From Parietichytrium sp. I65-24A (Eukaryota; Sar; Bigyra; Thraustochytrida; Thraustochytriidae), in contig BLSF01000012.1 in assembly GCA_012862575.1 (NCBI GenBank), positions 186,001 through 250,000 on the forward strand: DNA of 64,000 bases. The letters are read 5' to 3'. The notes under the pieces were generated by a model. That model was not told the origin of the DNA, did no database searches, and saw only the letters and a list, made by a program, of their open reading frames with translations. This document shows positions 30,106 to 40,000 of this stretch, piece by piece; within the stretch, counting starts at the first letter, position 1, and each line of letters begins with the position of its first letter. Both the position numbers and the translations under genes were made by a program.

Positions 30106-30961
30106 TTAGATCTCATCAAAAGTGAAAGCACAGTCTGAGACAAATTCAAAACAAGATTCAAAACAAAAGTAAAACGTCAGAAAAACGCCACCACATCAAA
30201 CATGAGGGGGGAAGGAGCCACGCTGCGCATGATGATTGAGCACAAGCGAGCACACCTCTCCTCCTCTAAAAGGAAAACAATGCAAAAGACATGAAAGATA
30301 CGGCACTTACCATCCTCGCCCTCCTCCTCTTCATTGATCGCTCCTTCGTTAATCTTTGCAGTGTCTGGGATCTCCTTGTAGGCCTTGAGGTTACGCGCCT
30401 CATCAGGGTTGTACTTGAGAATGACATCTGCCTTCTCATCCTGGTAGTCGCGGAGGCCCACGAGAATAATATCTCCAGCAGCGACCCACACCTTCTTCCT
30501 CATCTTGCCGCGAATGTGACACAACCGCTTGACTCCGTCGAAGCACATAGCCTCCAACCTGCGACCCCAAAAAAAAAGATGTTCCCGCATTTTCGCACAC
30601 AATCGTCAGCTCCAGTGCCTCATCCAATTTCCGTCCCAAAAAAGGAAATTTCCAAAACACCACCAAAAGCATTATTATCCACGCAGCCAACACGCAAATG
30701 CCATTTTTTTTTTCCCGCATGCGCAAAACCGTCCCATGCCCCCACAAACCCCCCCACAAATCGCCCAAATTCACACCAAATCTCCGCCGCGTCTCGCGTC
30801 TCGCTGAACAAGGAACAAAGAACTCACCTTCCATTTCCCAACATGCGGATCACCTGCGCATACTCCTGGCCATCCTCCTTGAAGACCAGCTCGCGCTTCT
30901 CCTCTCCCTCGTTCTTTCCCCTACGACGGTTCTTTCCTCCCTTTCCCTTGTTCTTCGGCAT
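30106..30961 (-). CDS. translation initiation factor eIF1A
   Basis: Three exons, 30961-30828, 30558-30311 and 30134-30106, joined through GTGAGT...CAG and GTAAGT...CAG introns of 269 and 176 bp. The phases agree and give 136 aa. The N terminus [18 protein letters not shown], the core [38 protein letters not shown] and the tail [10 protein letters not shown] match eIF1A almost throughout. The protein binds the A site of the 40S subunit and aids scanning and start selection. The 29 bp last exon is easily missed: reading through the second donor gives an unrelated Cys-rich tail instead. Confidence 0.95.
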
Positions 30962-32795
30962 TTTCCCCTTCCTTTTCCTTCTGCGCGCACCCCTCTAATT
31001 ACCGCGTCCCTCCCTACTCCCTCTCAGAAGCTTGCTTTCCCATCCAATAAATACGACCCGTGGGACGGTGGCATTTGCCCAAGTCGGCGATGGCCGCCCT
31101 CGAAGGACACTGTGGTGGGAGCGCGCTGGTTTGGGACAGAGTTTCGGGAATGTTCCCTCGGGAGACGCTGGGAGGAAGGCTGGAACACCGAGATGCCGGG
31201 ACACCTCCTCGATTCACGCTCTGTCGCGGAAGAAAATGAGCGGTTGCGGGGAGTGGGTGGAGAACCCGGACGAGCCTTCCTACCGGTTCTGCCGAGAAGA
31301 ACCCACATCTCAAAACAAAGCCAATTGCGTTCTGCACACACCTCCAGTCGACCTCTAGTCTCTACCTACTTATGTGCGTAATAAAATAGTGTAATGACAA
31401 TTACGTATTTTGTAGGACCTGTGGAAGTGGTTGAGTCCATTTTTCACACGTGCGAAATTTCGATCGCCAAAGATTTGTTGAAAGATGCATCAAAGACCGC
31501 TTGCTTTTCGCCCCATTCATTCGTCATTCATGTGGCGACCGAACTCAATGTTCATTGCTCAGTACACAGTACTGAGTGCTCACTACAGAGCAGACTCTGC
31601 GGCTGGGAGCCGGCGCAACAGAGGCGAGCTTTGACTAACTTGAAGATCCACATCCACGCAGGTCTTCGTCATCCCGCTCCTTCTTTTCTAACTATGAATT
31701 CTAAATTCTACTTTTTCTATTCTACAACGAAAAGAAGTCAAGTCATAATTCCATGTGCCACGTCGGACGCAAGCACAGTTCCCCTTCCTTCCGCGCGTCC
31801 TAATAGCGTTCAAAGCGAGAGCCAATTGCCACAGTTTGCACGATGACTTGCAAGGCGTGAGGGAAGCTCTAGTAAGCAGAGCAACAACTCAACAGATGGC
31901 TGAGCGCGTGAGGACAGTGAGGACTGACGAAGGGCGAAACTTGCGCTCACTCTAAGCTCTCAGCGGGGCGTCATTCGAGCTAGCTGCATGTGTAAGTGGG
32001 TGATCAATGGTGATCAAACAAAGCAGCGCCGAAAGAGGGAAAAGTTGAGCGTGCGCCAAAACCAGGCTTACTTCGTCAACGACTATGGGTGCGAGTTAGG
32101 ATGGGGCGGTACACAGAGACTACAGGGACTACGGGACTGACCGGCCTTGACTTCAAGTGTGGCTCGCAGATGGGTTCTGGGAGGTCGGGTTGTGCACGGA
32201 GCTTTCGTGTTTGTGTTCGTCTTCGCGAAGAGCATTTTGACAGTGCTGAGAAGTGACTGAGAAAGAGAAAATGTGTGAGCATATTTATCGAAATGTTGAT
32301 TTGACGATCAGAGACGCAGACTTTTAAGTTAATTGATGTGCATGGAGAATGGAATGCCGGGTGGAAATGGAAGTGGCTTGACGCTGAAAAAAATAGACGG
32401 TGAAAAGCAGGCGGCCGCCACTTTCAGCCTTGCTGTTTTTTCTTTCTTTGCACAGGCGTAGTCTATGTCAGACATAGGGCATTGCCAGCGAAGGTTGTGT
32501 GCGAAAACGCTGCCATCTGCTTGAAGCTGCGTTATTGATGTTGAAAGTGGGCGTCCGCAAAGGGGGCTTTTCAATTAACAGTAAGTACTTGCATCATGGA
32601 TCAGTCGATCTTTCTGGACTTTCTGGAGGCAATTTTCATTCTACGGTTTTGATACCTGTGGCATTGACGTGCGAGGCACGTTGAAAGTGTGAGCTACCAG
32701 AGGGACGTAGATCACCTGGCTGAGCGCTTCTGTCAGGCAGACCCTGAATTGGAACTGCATGAGCAGGATCAAATCAACTTAGAAGACAAGTCAAA
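30962..32795. other. 1.8 kb intergenic region
   Basis: Divergent promoter region of eIF1A and the LPMO-like gene. Several frames are open at 31024-31380 and 31394-31846 on both strands, but with no recognisable domain. A GTAAGT at 32580 and an acceptor TGTCAG near 32736 could bound a 5' UTR intron of the LPMO-like gene. Confidence 0.45.
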
Positions 32796-33903
32796 ATGGG
32801 GTTCAGACGCGCCCTTCTTGCGTGCTGCTGCGGCATCATGGACAACCCTCGCGAACGGCCATGGGGTGATGCTGTACCCGCCACCTCGCCCAGCTGCTGA
32901 CGGATCGGTGAATTCATACTTGCAAAGGCGCCCATACGCTACACTGAATGGCGTGACCTCTGAGTACTCTGCTAACGGAGGACGTTGCCGCGACATCAAA
33001 ACTCAGAGCGAAATGGTGACCTTGACCGCTGGACAAACGTTCGAGCTGAAAGTGGTATACGAGGCTCCACATCCTGGCGAGTTCTACCTCTACATGTCGT
33101 ACGACTGCAACGGCGTGGTCGGAGATTGCGAGCCAGTCAACTTCTTCAAATTCTACCAGCTCCCTGGCGCGGGGTCCACCGGCATGACAGCGCCTCCAGA
33201 CGACACCACCGCGACCGTTCTCGTCCCAGCCGAACTCCCTGCTTGCGACAGATGCGTCCTTCGTTGGGAGTGGACGGGCCACCAGCAAGTGAGCAACATT
33301 GAGTTCTACGTGACGTGCTCGGACGTGAAGATCGTCTCCAGCGCCGGTCCAACCAAGCCAAGTGTGATGACTGCCATCAAAGGAATCGAACACTTGCCTA
33401 GCTCGATAGATGGATACCGTAAAGTGTACAACGATCCTCCAAGTGCCGCTTACCTCTTCGGCCCTGCGCTCGCGACCTACACTTCATGCACAGAGGGATC
33501 CGACGGTTGTGTTGGAGGAACAGGGACCGGCACCGGCGGCGGTGACACTGGTGGTGGTGACACTGGTGGTGGTGACACTGGTGGCGGTGACACTGGTGGC
33601 GATGACACTGGTGGCGGTGACACTGGTGGCGATGACACTGGTGGCGATGACGCTGGTGGCGATGACACTGGCTCTGGATCCGGTTCTGGATCTGGATCAT
33701 CCACAGGAACCGATGCGCCTTCGACGACCGAAGACTCTGGAAACTCACTGATCTTCGTTGGCGCGGGAATAGGAGCCGCTGTGCTAATCATCGGCGGTTT
33801 CGCATATCAGCGCGGCAGGCGCAATGCTCAGGCTCAGGCGAGCCAGCAATGGTATCAACAGAACCAGCATGTCGTTCAAAAGGACGTGGGCCACTACTTG
33901 TAA
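32796..33903 (+). CDS. secreted LPMO-like (chitin-binding type-4) protein with frameshift
   Basis: The main frame encodes HGVMLYPPPRP from 32860, the typical start of a mature lytic polysaccharide monooxygenase, whose N-terminal His binds copper. Cysteine pairs, a WEWTGHQQVSNIEFYVTCSDVKI block (first and last parts typical of the family) and a Ser/Gly/Asp/Thr-rich linker of GGGDT units follow. A membrane segment (near 33743-33810) and a basic tail end it. There is no in-frame ATG upstream of His. The only good ATG (32796) opens a signal-peptide-like MGFRRALLACCC in another frame. One base too many in the 32820-32850 stretch, with its GCTGCTGC run, would explain this. LPMOs oxidise chitin, cellulose or similar polymers. 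The membrane anchor suggests a cell-surface enzyme. The family (AA10, AA15 or other) is unresolved. Confidence 0.65.
33537..33672 (+). repeat. 12 bp repeat GGTGACACTGGT coding GGDT
   Basis: About eleven units with GGT/GGC and GGT/GAT variants, in frame as GGGDT or GGDDT. They form the linker between the LPMO-like domain and the membrane segment. Confidence 0.95.
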
Positions 33904-34579
33904 AAATTCTCTGACCACTTCTCTCCTTTTAATTTAAAGACCAATGACTCATTAACACACTTCTCCCATCCTTTCGTTCATCATCACCTTCCGACGCATT
34001 CAAGACCAAACGATCGAGTTGACACTATATTCCAAAAGCTGGAAAGTGACCGCCAGATTAATTGCCTTTCGATGCTAACTTTGCAATGTTCATTGGCTGT
34101 GAATACTTCACAAAGCAACACAGCGTTCAACGCGATGCGGACGATGCGGACACCGTCATGAACAGCAAAATAACAACAATAGACAGACAGACAGACATCA
34201 CGCGAGAGAATCCGTTCTTTCTTCCGATATCTACAAATACGCCGATACGCAGATACAATATCCAAATACCGCCGCTGCCGAGTAGTTCGACCTAGGTAAA
34301 CCACCCACCACAAAGTGTCCCCGCGTACCCCGCAGTTACAGCATTAGTATACCCGCTAGCCTTCCGCGCTATACACCGCTTTGTTTAAGCGCGACCATAG
34401 TCCCACCGCGTAGGCAGGAGCTGAGAGACAGGTAGCATCCCGTCCACACATTCCGTCCTTCCGTCGCTCCGCACATTCACACGTGTCGTGGGTGCACATA
34501 AGATATATACATCTATATATATTCTTCCGCAGGTGTTTGTGATATTCCGCAGGTGAGAGCGCGAAGAGGAGCAGATAAG
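33904..34579. other. intergenic region
   Basis: About 680 bp between tandem genes, with a CAGA run near 34178-34195 and an ATATAT stretch near 34504-34522. No gene seen. Confidence 0.5.
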
Positions 34580-35291
34580 ATGGACGGCGTCAAGACCAAC
34601 TTGAACTACTCGCCCGTGGAGGACTTCCCAAAGGACGACAAAGGCAATGTGCAGTAGTAAGTGTCTAAGTATTACGTGGAGAAGGATGGAGTTGGAGTTG
34701 GAGATGGTGTTGATGTGTGGGCTCTGCGTGATGCGGATTGATGGGTTGGTGAGTAGGTTGAATGGGCGGAGAGGCTTTCTTTTGCCCCCGTTTGTTCGTA
34801 ATCTATCGTGCGTGTGCTCGTCGATCGAGTAGATGCTGGAGTGAATTCATGGAAGAGAGATTGGTGGATGGAGTACTCGCATGGTGGGTGGACGTCGTTG
34901 AGGATTTCGAGGGGAAGAGCAGAGGCTGATCATGTATGTTTGTATGTTTGTGTAGCTTTGCAAACCCGATCAAGAACTGGGAGGCAAATGCACAGCGCGT
35001 GAGAGAGGACTTTGTGGCGATCGAGCATGCGCATGTGCTCCGCAGAAGGCTTATCAGGTGCTTTCGCGAGGAGGGCGTGAATCGTACGTAATGTTGCTTT
35101 TCCTCGGGCAAACCATTTTTTTTTTCGAAGAGTATGACGTTGCTGGATGCTAACTTGTTCTTTGTTGTTGTTCATGGATTGACGTGTTCTTGCTTGATAA
35201 AGACTACGAAAATTGCAAGGATGTGGCCAAGCAATACTACGAGGCAGTCCACGCTGAGAAATACGGTGCTCTGTACACAAAATCCGAGTAA
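34580..35291 (+). CDS. complex I subunit NDUFB10 (PDSW)-like
   Basis: Three exons, 34580-34656, 34956-35083 and 35203-35291. Introns are GTAAGT...TAG (299 bp) and GTACGT...AAG (119 bp). The phases agree and give 97 aa. The core L-I-R-C-F-R-E-E-G-V-N-H-Y-E-N-C-K matches the NDUFB10 pattern, with two conserved cysteines spaced by EEGVN. It is followed by a helix ending in KYGALY. NDUFB10 is an accessory subunit of the membrane arm of mitochondrial NADH dehydrogenase. The cysteines could form intermembrane-space disulfides, as in the animal protein. It is shorter than the animal form (about 170 aa), as in plants and other protists. No long ORF covers this gene because every exon is short. Confidence 0.85.
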
Positions 35292-35740
35292 AAAGCGGTA
35301 GAATGACAAGTTGATCCATTGGGCCTGTGTGCGGGCTGGTGTGTCTGTCTTCCTCTCATCGTAGGGCAGCAAGGAGTTCCGGTCAGCCTGTATGGAATAA
35401 TTGCCTTTTCTGTCTCGTCTTCATAATCAGTTTATAATTTCAAAAACATATCGCCTTTTGCACTGCTTGTGCGCACTCTTAGAAGACCTTGATGGTCTAC
35501 TCCCCTGCTAGATTGTGTGAAGGTTAGTGAGCTTTGAAGCATCATCTCCAACCCTCTAGCACACCAACTTTGCAGAATGTGAAATCACTATCGTTTCGAA
35601 TATAGGAAAAAATGATGAATTTTAATAGTATTGCGATGGCCCTGCGAACGAGCTCCAGGCTCTCGCACCGATATTTGAATAAAAACAATAACGCTCAGAA
35701 GGGAAAACGTGGGAAAGGCGGATAAACAAGGTGGCACGCA
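35292..35740. other. convergent 3' region
   Basis: About 450 bp between NDUFB10 and the ABC transporter. AATAAAAAC occurs near 35678. No gene seen. Confidence 0.5.
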
Positions 35741-38700
35741 TTATTCCTTTTTAGGGGCCTGCGTCTCTGGCTGCTCAATTCCCACTTTAGAATACAAATT
35801 AGCCCGACTACTCGGCCCAAGAGCCTCCACCATGCTGTAAAATTCACTCGTCGGATCCCGCAGCAGAGCTTTCGGAGAGTCAATCTCCCGAACATGGCCT
35901 TGCTGCATGACCAAGATGAGGTCAAAGTCGCAAATTGTGTTCAAGCGGTGGGCGATGGTCAAAACAGTCGATTTTCGCCGCATGATGAATTCTCGCTTGA
36001 CCATTTGCTGGATGAGCTCGTCGGTTCTCGTATCTATAGAAGACGTCGGCTCATCGAGGATCAAAATTGGGCTGGGTCGCAACGCGGCGCGAGCAAAGCT
36101 TAACAGTTGGCGCTCTCCACATGACCAGTTTCTGCCGCCGTCCTCAACTTGGTCTTCCAGGAATACTTGCCCTCTCAATCCTACCAACTCGAGCGCCTGA
36201 TCAAGCTGCTCTTCCGAGTAGCTATCGAAAGGGTCGAGATTGCTACGCACAGTGCCTTCCATCAAGACCGGGTCTTGAGGGATGATTGTGAGCGTACTGC
36301 GCAGCGTGTCAAGGGAAATCGAGGAAATATTGCGCCCATCAATCTGAATCACTCCAGACTCCAACTCAACGAGGCGAAAGAGGGCGGCGATCAAACTTGA
36401 CTTGCCAGCGCCAGTCTTGCCACAAATACCAACACTAGCCTGCGCAGGGATGTGAAAGTTGAGATCGTGCAAAGTCAACGGGAGGCCAGCGCGATAACGC
36501 ATGTTGACGTTTTTAAACACAATCTCTCCTTGAGCGGGCCAAACATCACGCGGAGGGTTCGGATCTTCCTCTGACGTCTTGCACTGCTTCTCCTGGGGGA
36601 GGACGTCGTACTCCAATAACCGCTCAAACGACGTGAAGAAAGAGTTCATACGGACGTACAATTGCGTCGTGGTCGCGGAGAAATAAGGTAGCACAAAGGC
36701 ATAGGAGAGCGAGATTCCAATGAGGTCGGTATCGAACGAGTCTCTGAGGATGATGAGCAAGCAAGCGGCACACACGGATACAAGAAATGACAGCATTTGA
36801 GACACCAGCATGCCCCAGTTGATAACTGAGCCCGCAAGAAAGTTGCTCTTTGCGTACTCGTCATTTGCGAGCCTGTGCCGCGCCTCAAAAAATGGCGAGC
36901 AATTCATGACCAGTATCAGGTCCCGGCCCCTAGTAGCCTCGGTGGCATTGCTCAGCAGCGGGGACATGGAGTCATTGCTCATTCTTCGGACCGCACGGGA
37001 AGTTCTGTCCAGCGCAACGAGCAGAAAGCAGAACAGTATTGCAGTCACGACCACCACGGCAACCATGACAGGTACGGCTGCGCAGAGAACTGCCAAAAGC
37101 ACAAGTAATGTACAGAGAATCTGAATGAGATTGTCCACCGCAAGGGACAGGATCATGTCAACTTTGGAGAGATCGCCGCTGAACCGGGAGAGAATGCGGC
37201 CGGTTGCTGTACTTTCGAACCAATACATTGGCGCACTCAACAGTCTGTCGATCATTGTATTGTGCAGCGATTTGGAGGCGCGAACGCCTCCAAAGCAGAG
37301 CATCCAGCTTGAGGAAAGAATCATGACACCGAACACGACGCTAAGAGCAGCGTAAATACCGGCATAAAAACCATTCCGGTCGTCTCCGTTCTCAAGCGCA
37401 TTTGACCACCAGGTGAGCCAGGCGTCGCACAGTGCCATTGCGACGTAGCCAGCCAAGGACAAAATTATGCACGAGATGAAGAACAACTGGCCCATCGATT
37501 TCACGTATCGCTTGTACACGGACTTTGAGATTTCGCCGGTTTTTATTTTCTCTGCGGCGAGAATGCTAGTTGGCTGAGCTTCGTTACTTACGCGGGCGCT
37601 CAAAAAGTTGGGGTCCATTTCACTAAAGACACTTGACACTGCGGAGACTGCCCTATCGTAAGGTGAGAGGTCGCCAGACTGTGGCGGATAGTTCGAGCTG
37701 CCTTGCATACCCTCGAGCTCGGATTCGTTTTCCTCCGCTTTCACAAAAGTCGTGACAAACTCCTGAAAAGCAGTGCTGTTCGCAAGTAAGTCGTCATACT
37801 TGCCTTGGCTCTCGATCCTGCCTTCATCTAAGAAGACCACCCAGTCCATCTCGGGCAAGAGCCCAAGTTGATTGAGAGCAATGACACAGCCACGAGGTTT
37901 TCTGTTTCCAGAAGCGTCTCGAACATGGGCGCGCACAGAGTGTTCAAACATGTGGTTGCACACTTTGGAATCCACAGCGCTCAGAGGGTCGTCAAGAACC
38001 AGGAGCTTTGGTGCGCCATAGAGTGCGCGAGCCACGCCAAGCCTACTTTGCTGACCCCCAGAAAGAGTGGTGCCTCTCTCTCCTATTTCTGTGTGAATGC
38101 CGTTGGACATGAGCTCGATGTCGCTGTACAGACCACTCCGCTTGAGCACTTTGATCATACGATCTTGATCAAACTTCCGCCCAAGAAGAATGTTTTGCTT
38201 TATAGTACCACAGACAACGAACGGCTTCTGTGGCGCATAGCCAATGTCTTGAACGGTGCGCACCCCAAACTCTGAAGTGGTTCGCAGTGGCGCGAGGGCC
38301 TGGACCAAGGTGGACAAAAGAGTAGACTTGCCACAGCCCACCTTCCCGACCACACCAACAAGTTGCCCAGCCTTGACACGAAGTTGCACGTCCCTCAAGA
38401 CAACATTGACACCGTCTTCTTGCTGCTGGTGTTCTTGTGTCCTCGCGCTTTGCGACAGTGCAAATGAGATTTCGAGTGCCGGCCCACTCCTGTTCTCGGC
38501 AGGCGTTGCCGTTTTCTGCGCCGTTTTAGGCCCTAATGAAGAGATGGAAACGGACGGGTCCGTGATCCAGCCAATGTCACAATTGTCCATCTCTGCCAAT
38601 GTCTTGGAGGCGTTGCTCTCTCCGTTAGTGGCCGGAAGGTAGTTTCCAGGCAAACGTTCTGGCCGCGCGAGGTATTTGTCGAGCCTTTTCAAGGTGACGT

Positions 38701-40000
38701 CAAAAGTCATGAGGGAGGTAAAGCAGAGCGGAATGAATATAAGTCCGAGACGGAGCGCCTGGAAGACAGTGACGGTGGCGTAAGCTGTTGCTAGAGATAG
38801 CTGGTCTCCGCGCAAGGTGTAGTATACCAAGGTCGCCACCGAAGACAGCACTGGGCTGGCACGGCCAGAGACAATCGAGAAGACGTGAGCAAGGCGGTAA
38901 TTGGTGATGTGCTTGCACTCCTCCTCGCGGATGCTCTTGATGCGCTCCTTGAAGCTATGCTCCCAACCAAAGAGCTTGACTGCGCGAATGCCCTCAATAA
39001 CCGCATTCATCACGGAGAGGCGCTCATCAGCAGCCTTAAGATTTTTTTGTTCGATGCGGTGAACCAGCTTGCCAATGACGACGTTGAGAATCATGATGGC
39101 AAGCATAATGGCAATTCCCGCAAGCGCGGGGATGCCAATCATGATGAGCAAGACGACAATGCCGCCGATGACACCGGTGATCGCCATTGGCAAGTTGCTT
39201 CCCGTCCGGATGTTTTCGTAAGCGCGCACCACGTCGTTGCCAATGAGCGAGGACTCTGACGATCGGTCTTCGTTCGCGCGCTGAGTATTTATCCGCAGCA
39301 TTTTAGCGTACACGACGGAGCTCGCACAGTTTTGGAACTGCGTGCCAAACTCCTCTGACAGCATCTGCCGCCCGATCACGCCGAACCACCCTTCAAAGAA
39401 CACCACTGCCGCGATCATCATTACGTACCCGACCGACATGGCCGTGTCCGCGCCAGCCTCCACGGCGTCCACCACTAGCGCCAACACCAGCGGCCTTCCC
39501 ACCGTCCCCAGAATGCCTTGCGCCGAGGAGAACAGCGACCCCACCAGCAGCGTGCGCCGCACCTGCGGCACGCGGAGGAGCGCCTTTCGGAACGCATTCG
39601 GCTCGCCCCCTGTCATCGTCTCCTCTTCCCTCGATCTCCCCACATTCTCCACATTCACCACATTCTCCGCGTTAACGCGCTCGGACTGCGCCGATTGCGT
39701 CGACTGCGGGCGACGCATGGCCTCGCGCAACTCGGCAAAGAGGCTCGCGGACAGGTACGTTTTCCGCAGGCCGAGCAGCTCCTCGCGGCGCAGCTGTCGG
39801 CCCGTGCCGCCGCGCCACACTGTGCCGCCCATCCACGCCATGAATGCGTTGGCCGCGGCGGACCAGTCATCCGGGGAGTTGTGCAGCCCGCTCTCGCGAC
39901 TTGCCAGCGCAGTGAACCACTCGCCCGAGTCGATCGAGTCGCGCAACAGCTCCGCGTCCGCTGCGATCAGGTCGCCCTGCCGCCCCGCTCCCTGCGCCAT
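35741..40000 (-). CDS. ABCC (MRP4-type) ABC transporter
   Basis: 1419 aa from ATG 40000; the frame is open for about 90 codons upstream without an ATG. The layout is TMD1-NBD1-TMD2-NBD2 without an extra N-terminal membrane domain, as in short MRPs. NBD1 has GKVGCGKST near residue 551, LSGGQ near 645 and VLDDPLSAVD. NBD2 has GKTGAGKSS near 1193, a degenerate signature SCGER and ILDEPTSSID with LTIAHRLNTI. NBD1 lacks the switch His (ALNQL in place of THQL) and has Asp where the catalytic Glu would be. So one nucleotide site is probably non-hydrolytic, as usual in ABCC proteins. It likely exports organic anions, conjugates or nucleotides, at a membrane I cannot determine. A Cys-rich loop is not seen. 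Confidence 0.95.
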   Translation of the reverse strand: MAQGAGRQGDLIAADAELLRDSIDSGEWFTALASRESGLHNSPDDWSAAANAFMAWMGGTVWRGGTGRQLRREELLGLRKTYLSASLFAELREAMRRPQSTQSAQSERVNAENVVNVENVGRSREEETMTGGEPNAFRKALLRVPQVRRTLLVGSLFSSAQGILGTVGRPLVLALVVDAVEAGADTAMSVGYVMMIAAVVFFEGWFGVIGRQMLSEEFGTQFQNCASSVVYAKMLRINTQRANEDRSSESSLIGNDVVRAYENIRTGSNLPMAITGVIGGIVVLLIMIGIPALAGIAIMLAIMILNVVIGKLVHRIEQKNLKAADERLSVMNAVIEGIRAVKLFGWEHSFKERIKSIREEECKHITNYRLAHVFSIVSGRASPVLSSVATLVYYTLRGDQLSLATAYATVTVFQALRLGLIFIPLCFTSLMTFDVTLKRLDKYLARPERLPGNYLPATNGESNASKTLAEMDNCDIGWITDPSVSISSLGPKTAQKTATPAENRSGPALEISFALSQSARTQEHQQQEDGVNVVLRDVQLRVKAGQLVGVVGKVGCGKSTLLSTLVQALAPLRTTSEFGVRTVQDIGYAPQKPFVVCGTIKQNILLGRKFDQDRMIKVLKRSGLYSDIELMSNGIHTEIGERGTTLSGGQQSRLGVARALYGAPKLLVLDDPLSAVDSKVCNHMFEHSVRAHVRDASGNRKPRGCVIALNQLGLLPEMDWVVFLDEGRIESQGKYDDLLANSTAFQEFVTTFVKAEENESELEGMQGSSNYPPQSGDLSPYDRAVSAVSSVFSEMDPNFLSARVSNEAQPTSILAAEKIKTGEISKSVYKRYVKSMGQLFFISCIILSLAGYVAMALCDAWLTWWSNALENGDDRNGFYAGIYAALSVVFGVMILSSSWMLCFGGVRASKSLHNTMIDRLLSAPMYWFESTATGRILSRFSGDLSKVDMILSLAVDNLIQILCTLLVLLAVLCAAVPVMVAVVVVTAILFCFLLVALDRTSRAVRRMSNDSMSPLLSNATEATRGRDLILVMNCSPFFEARHRLANDEYAKSNFLAGSVINWGMLVSQMLSFLVSVCAACLLIILRDSFDTDLIGISLSYAFVLPYFSATTTQLYVRMNSFFTSFERLLEYDVLPQEKQCKTSEEDPNPPRDVWPAQGEIVFKNVNMRYRAGLPLTLHDLNFHIPAQASVGICGKTGAGKSSLIAALFRLVELESGVIQIDGRNISSISLDTLRSTLTIIPQDPVLMEGTVRSNLDPFDSYSEEQLDQALELVGLRGQVFLEDQVEDGGRNWSCGERQLLSFARAALRPSPILILDEPTSSIDTRTDELIQQMVKREFIMRRKSTVLTIAHRLNTICDFDLILVMQQGHVREIDSPKALLRDPTSEFYSMVEALGPSSRANLYSKVGIEQPETQAPKKE

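Noticed and set aside
30177-30310. Cys-rich C-terminal tail of eIF1A by reading through the second donor
   Set aside because: A canonical GTAAGT donor and a downstream acceptor give the acidic [10 protein letters not shown] tail expected of eIF1A.
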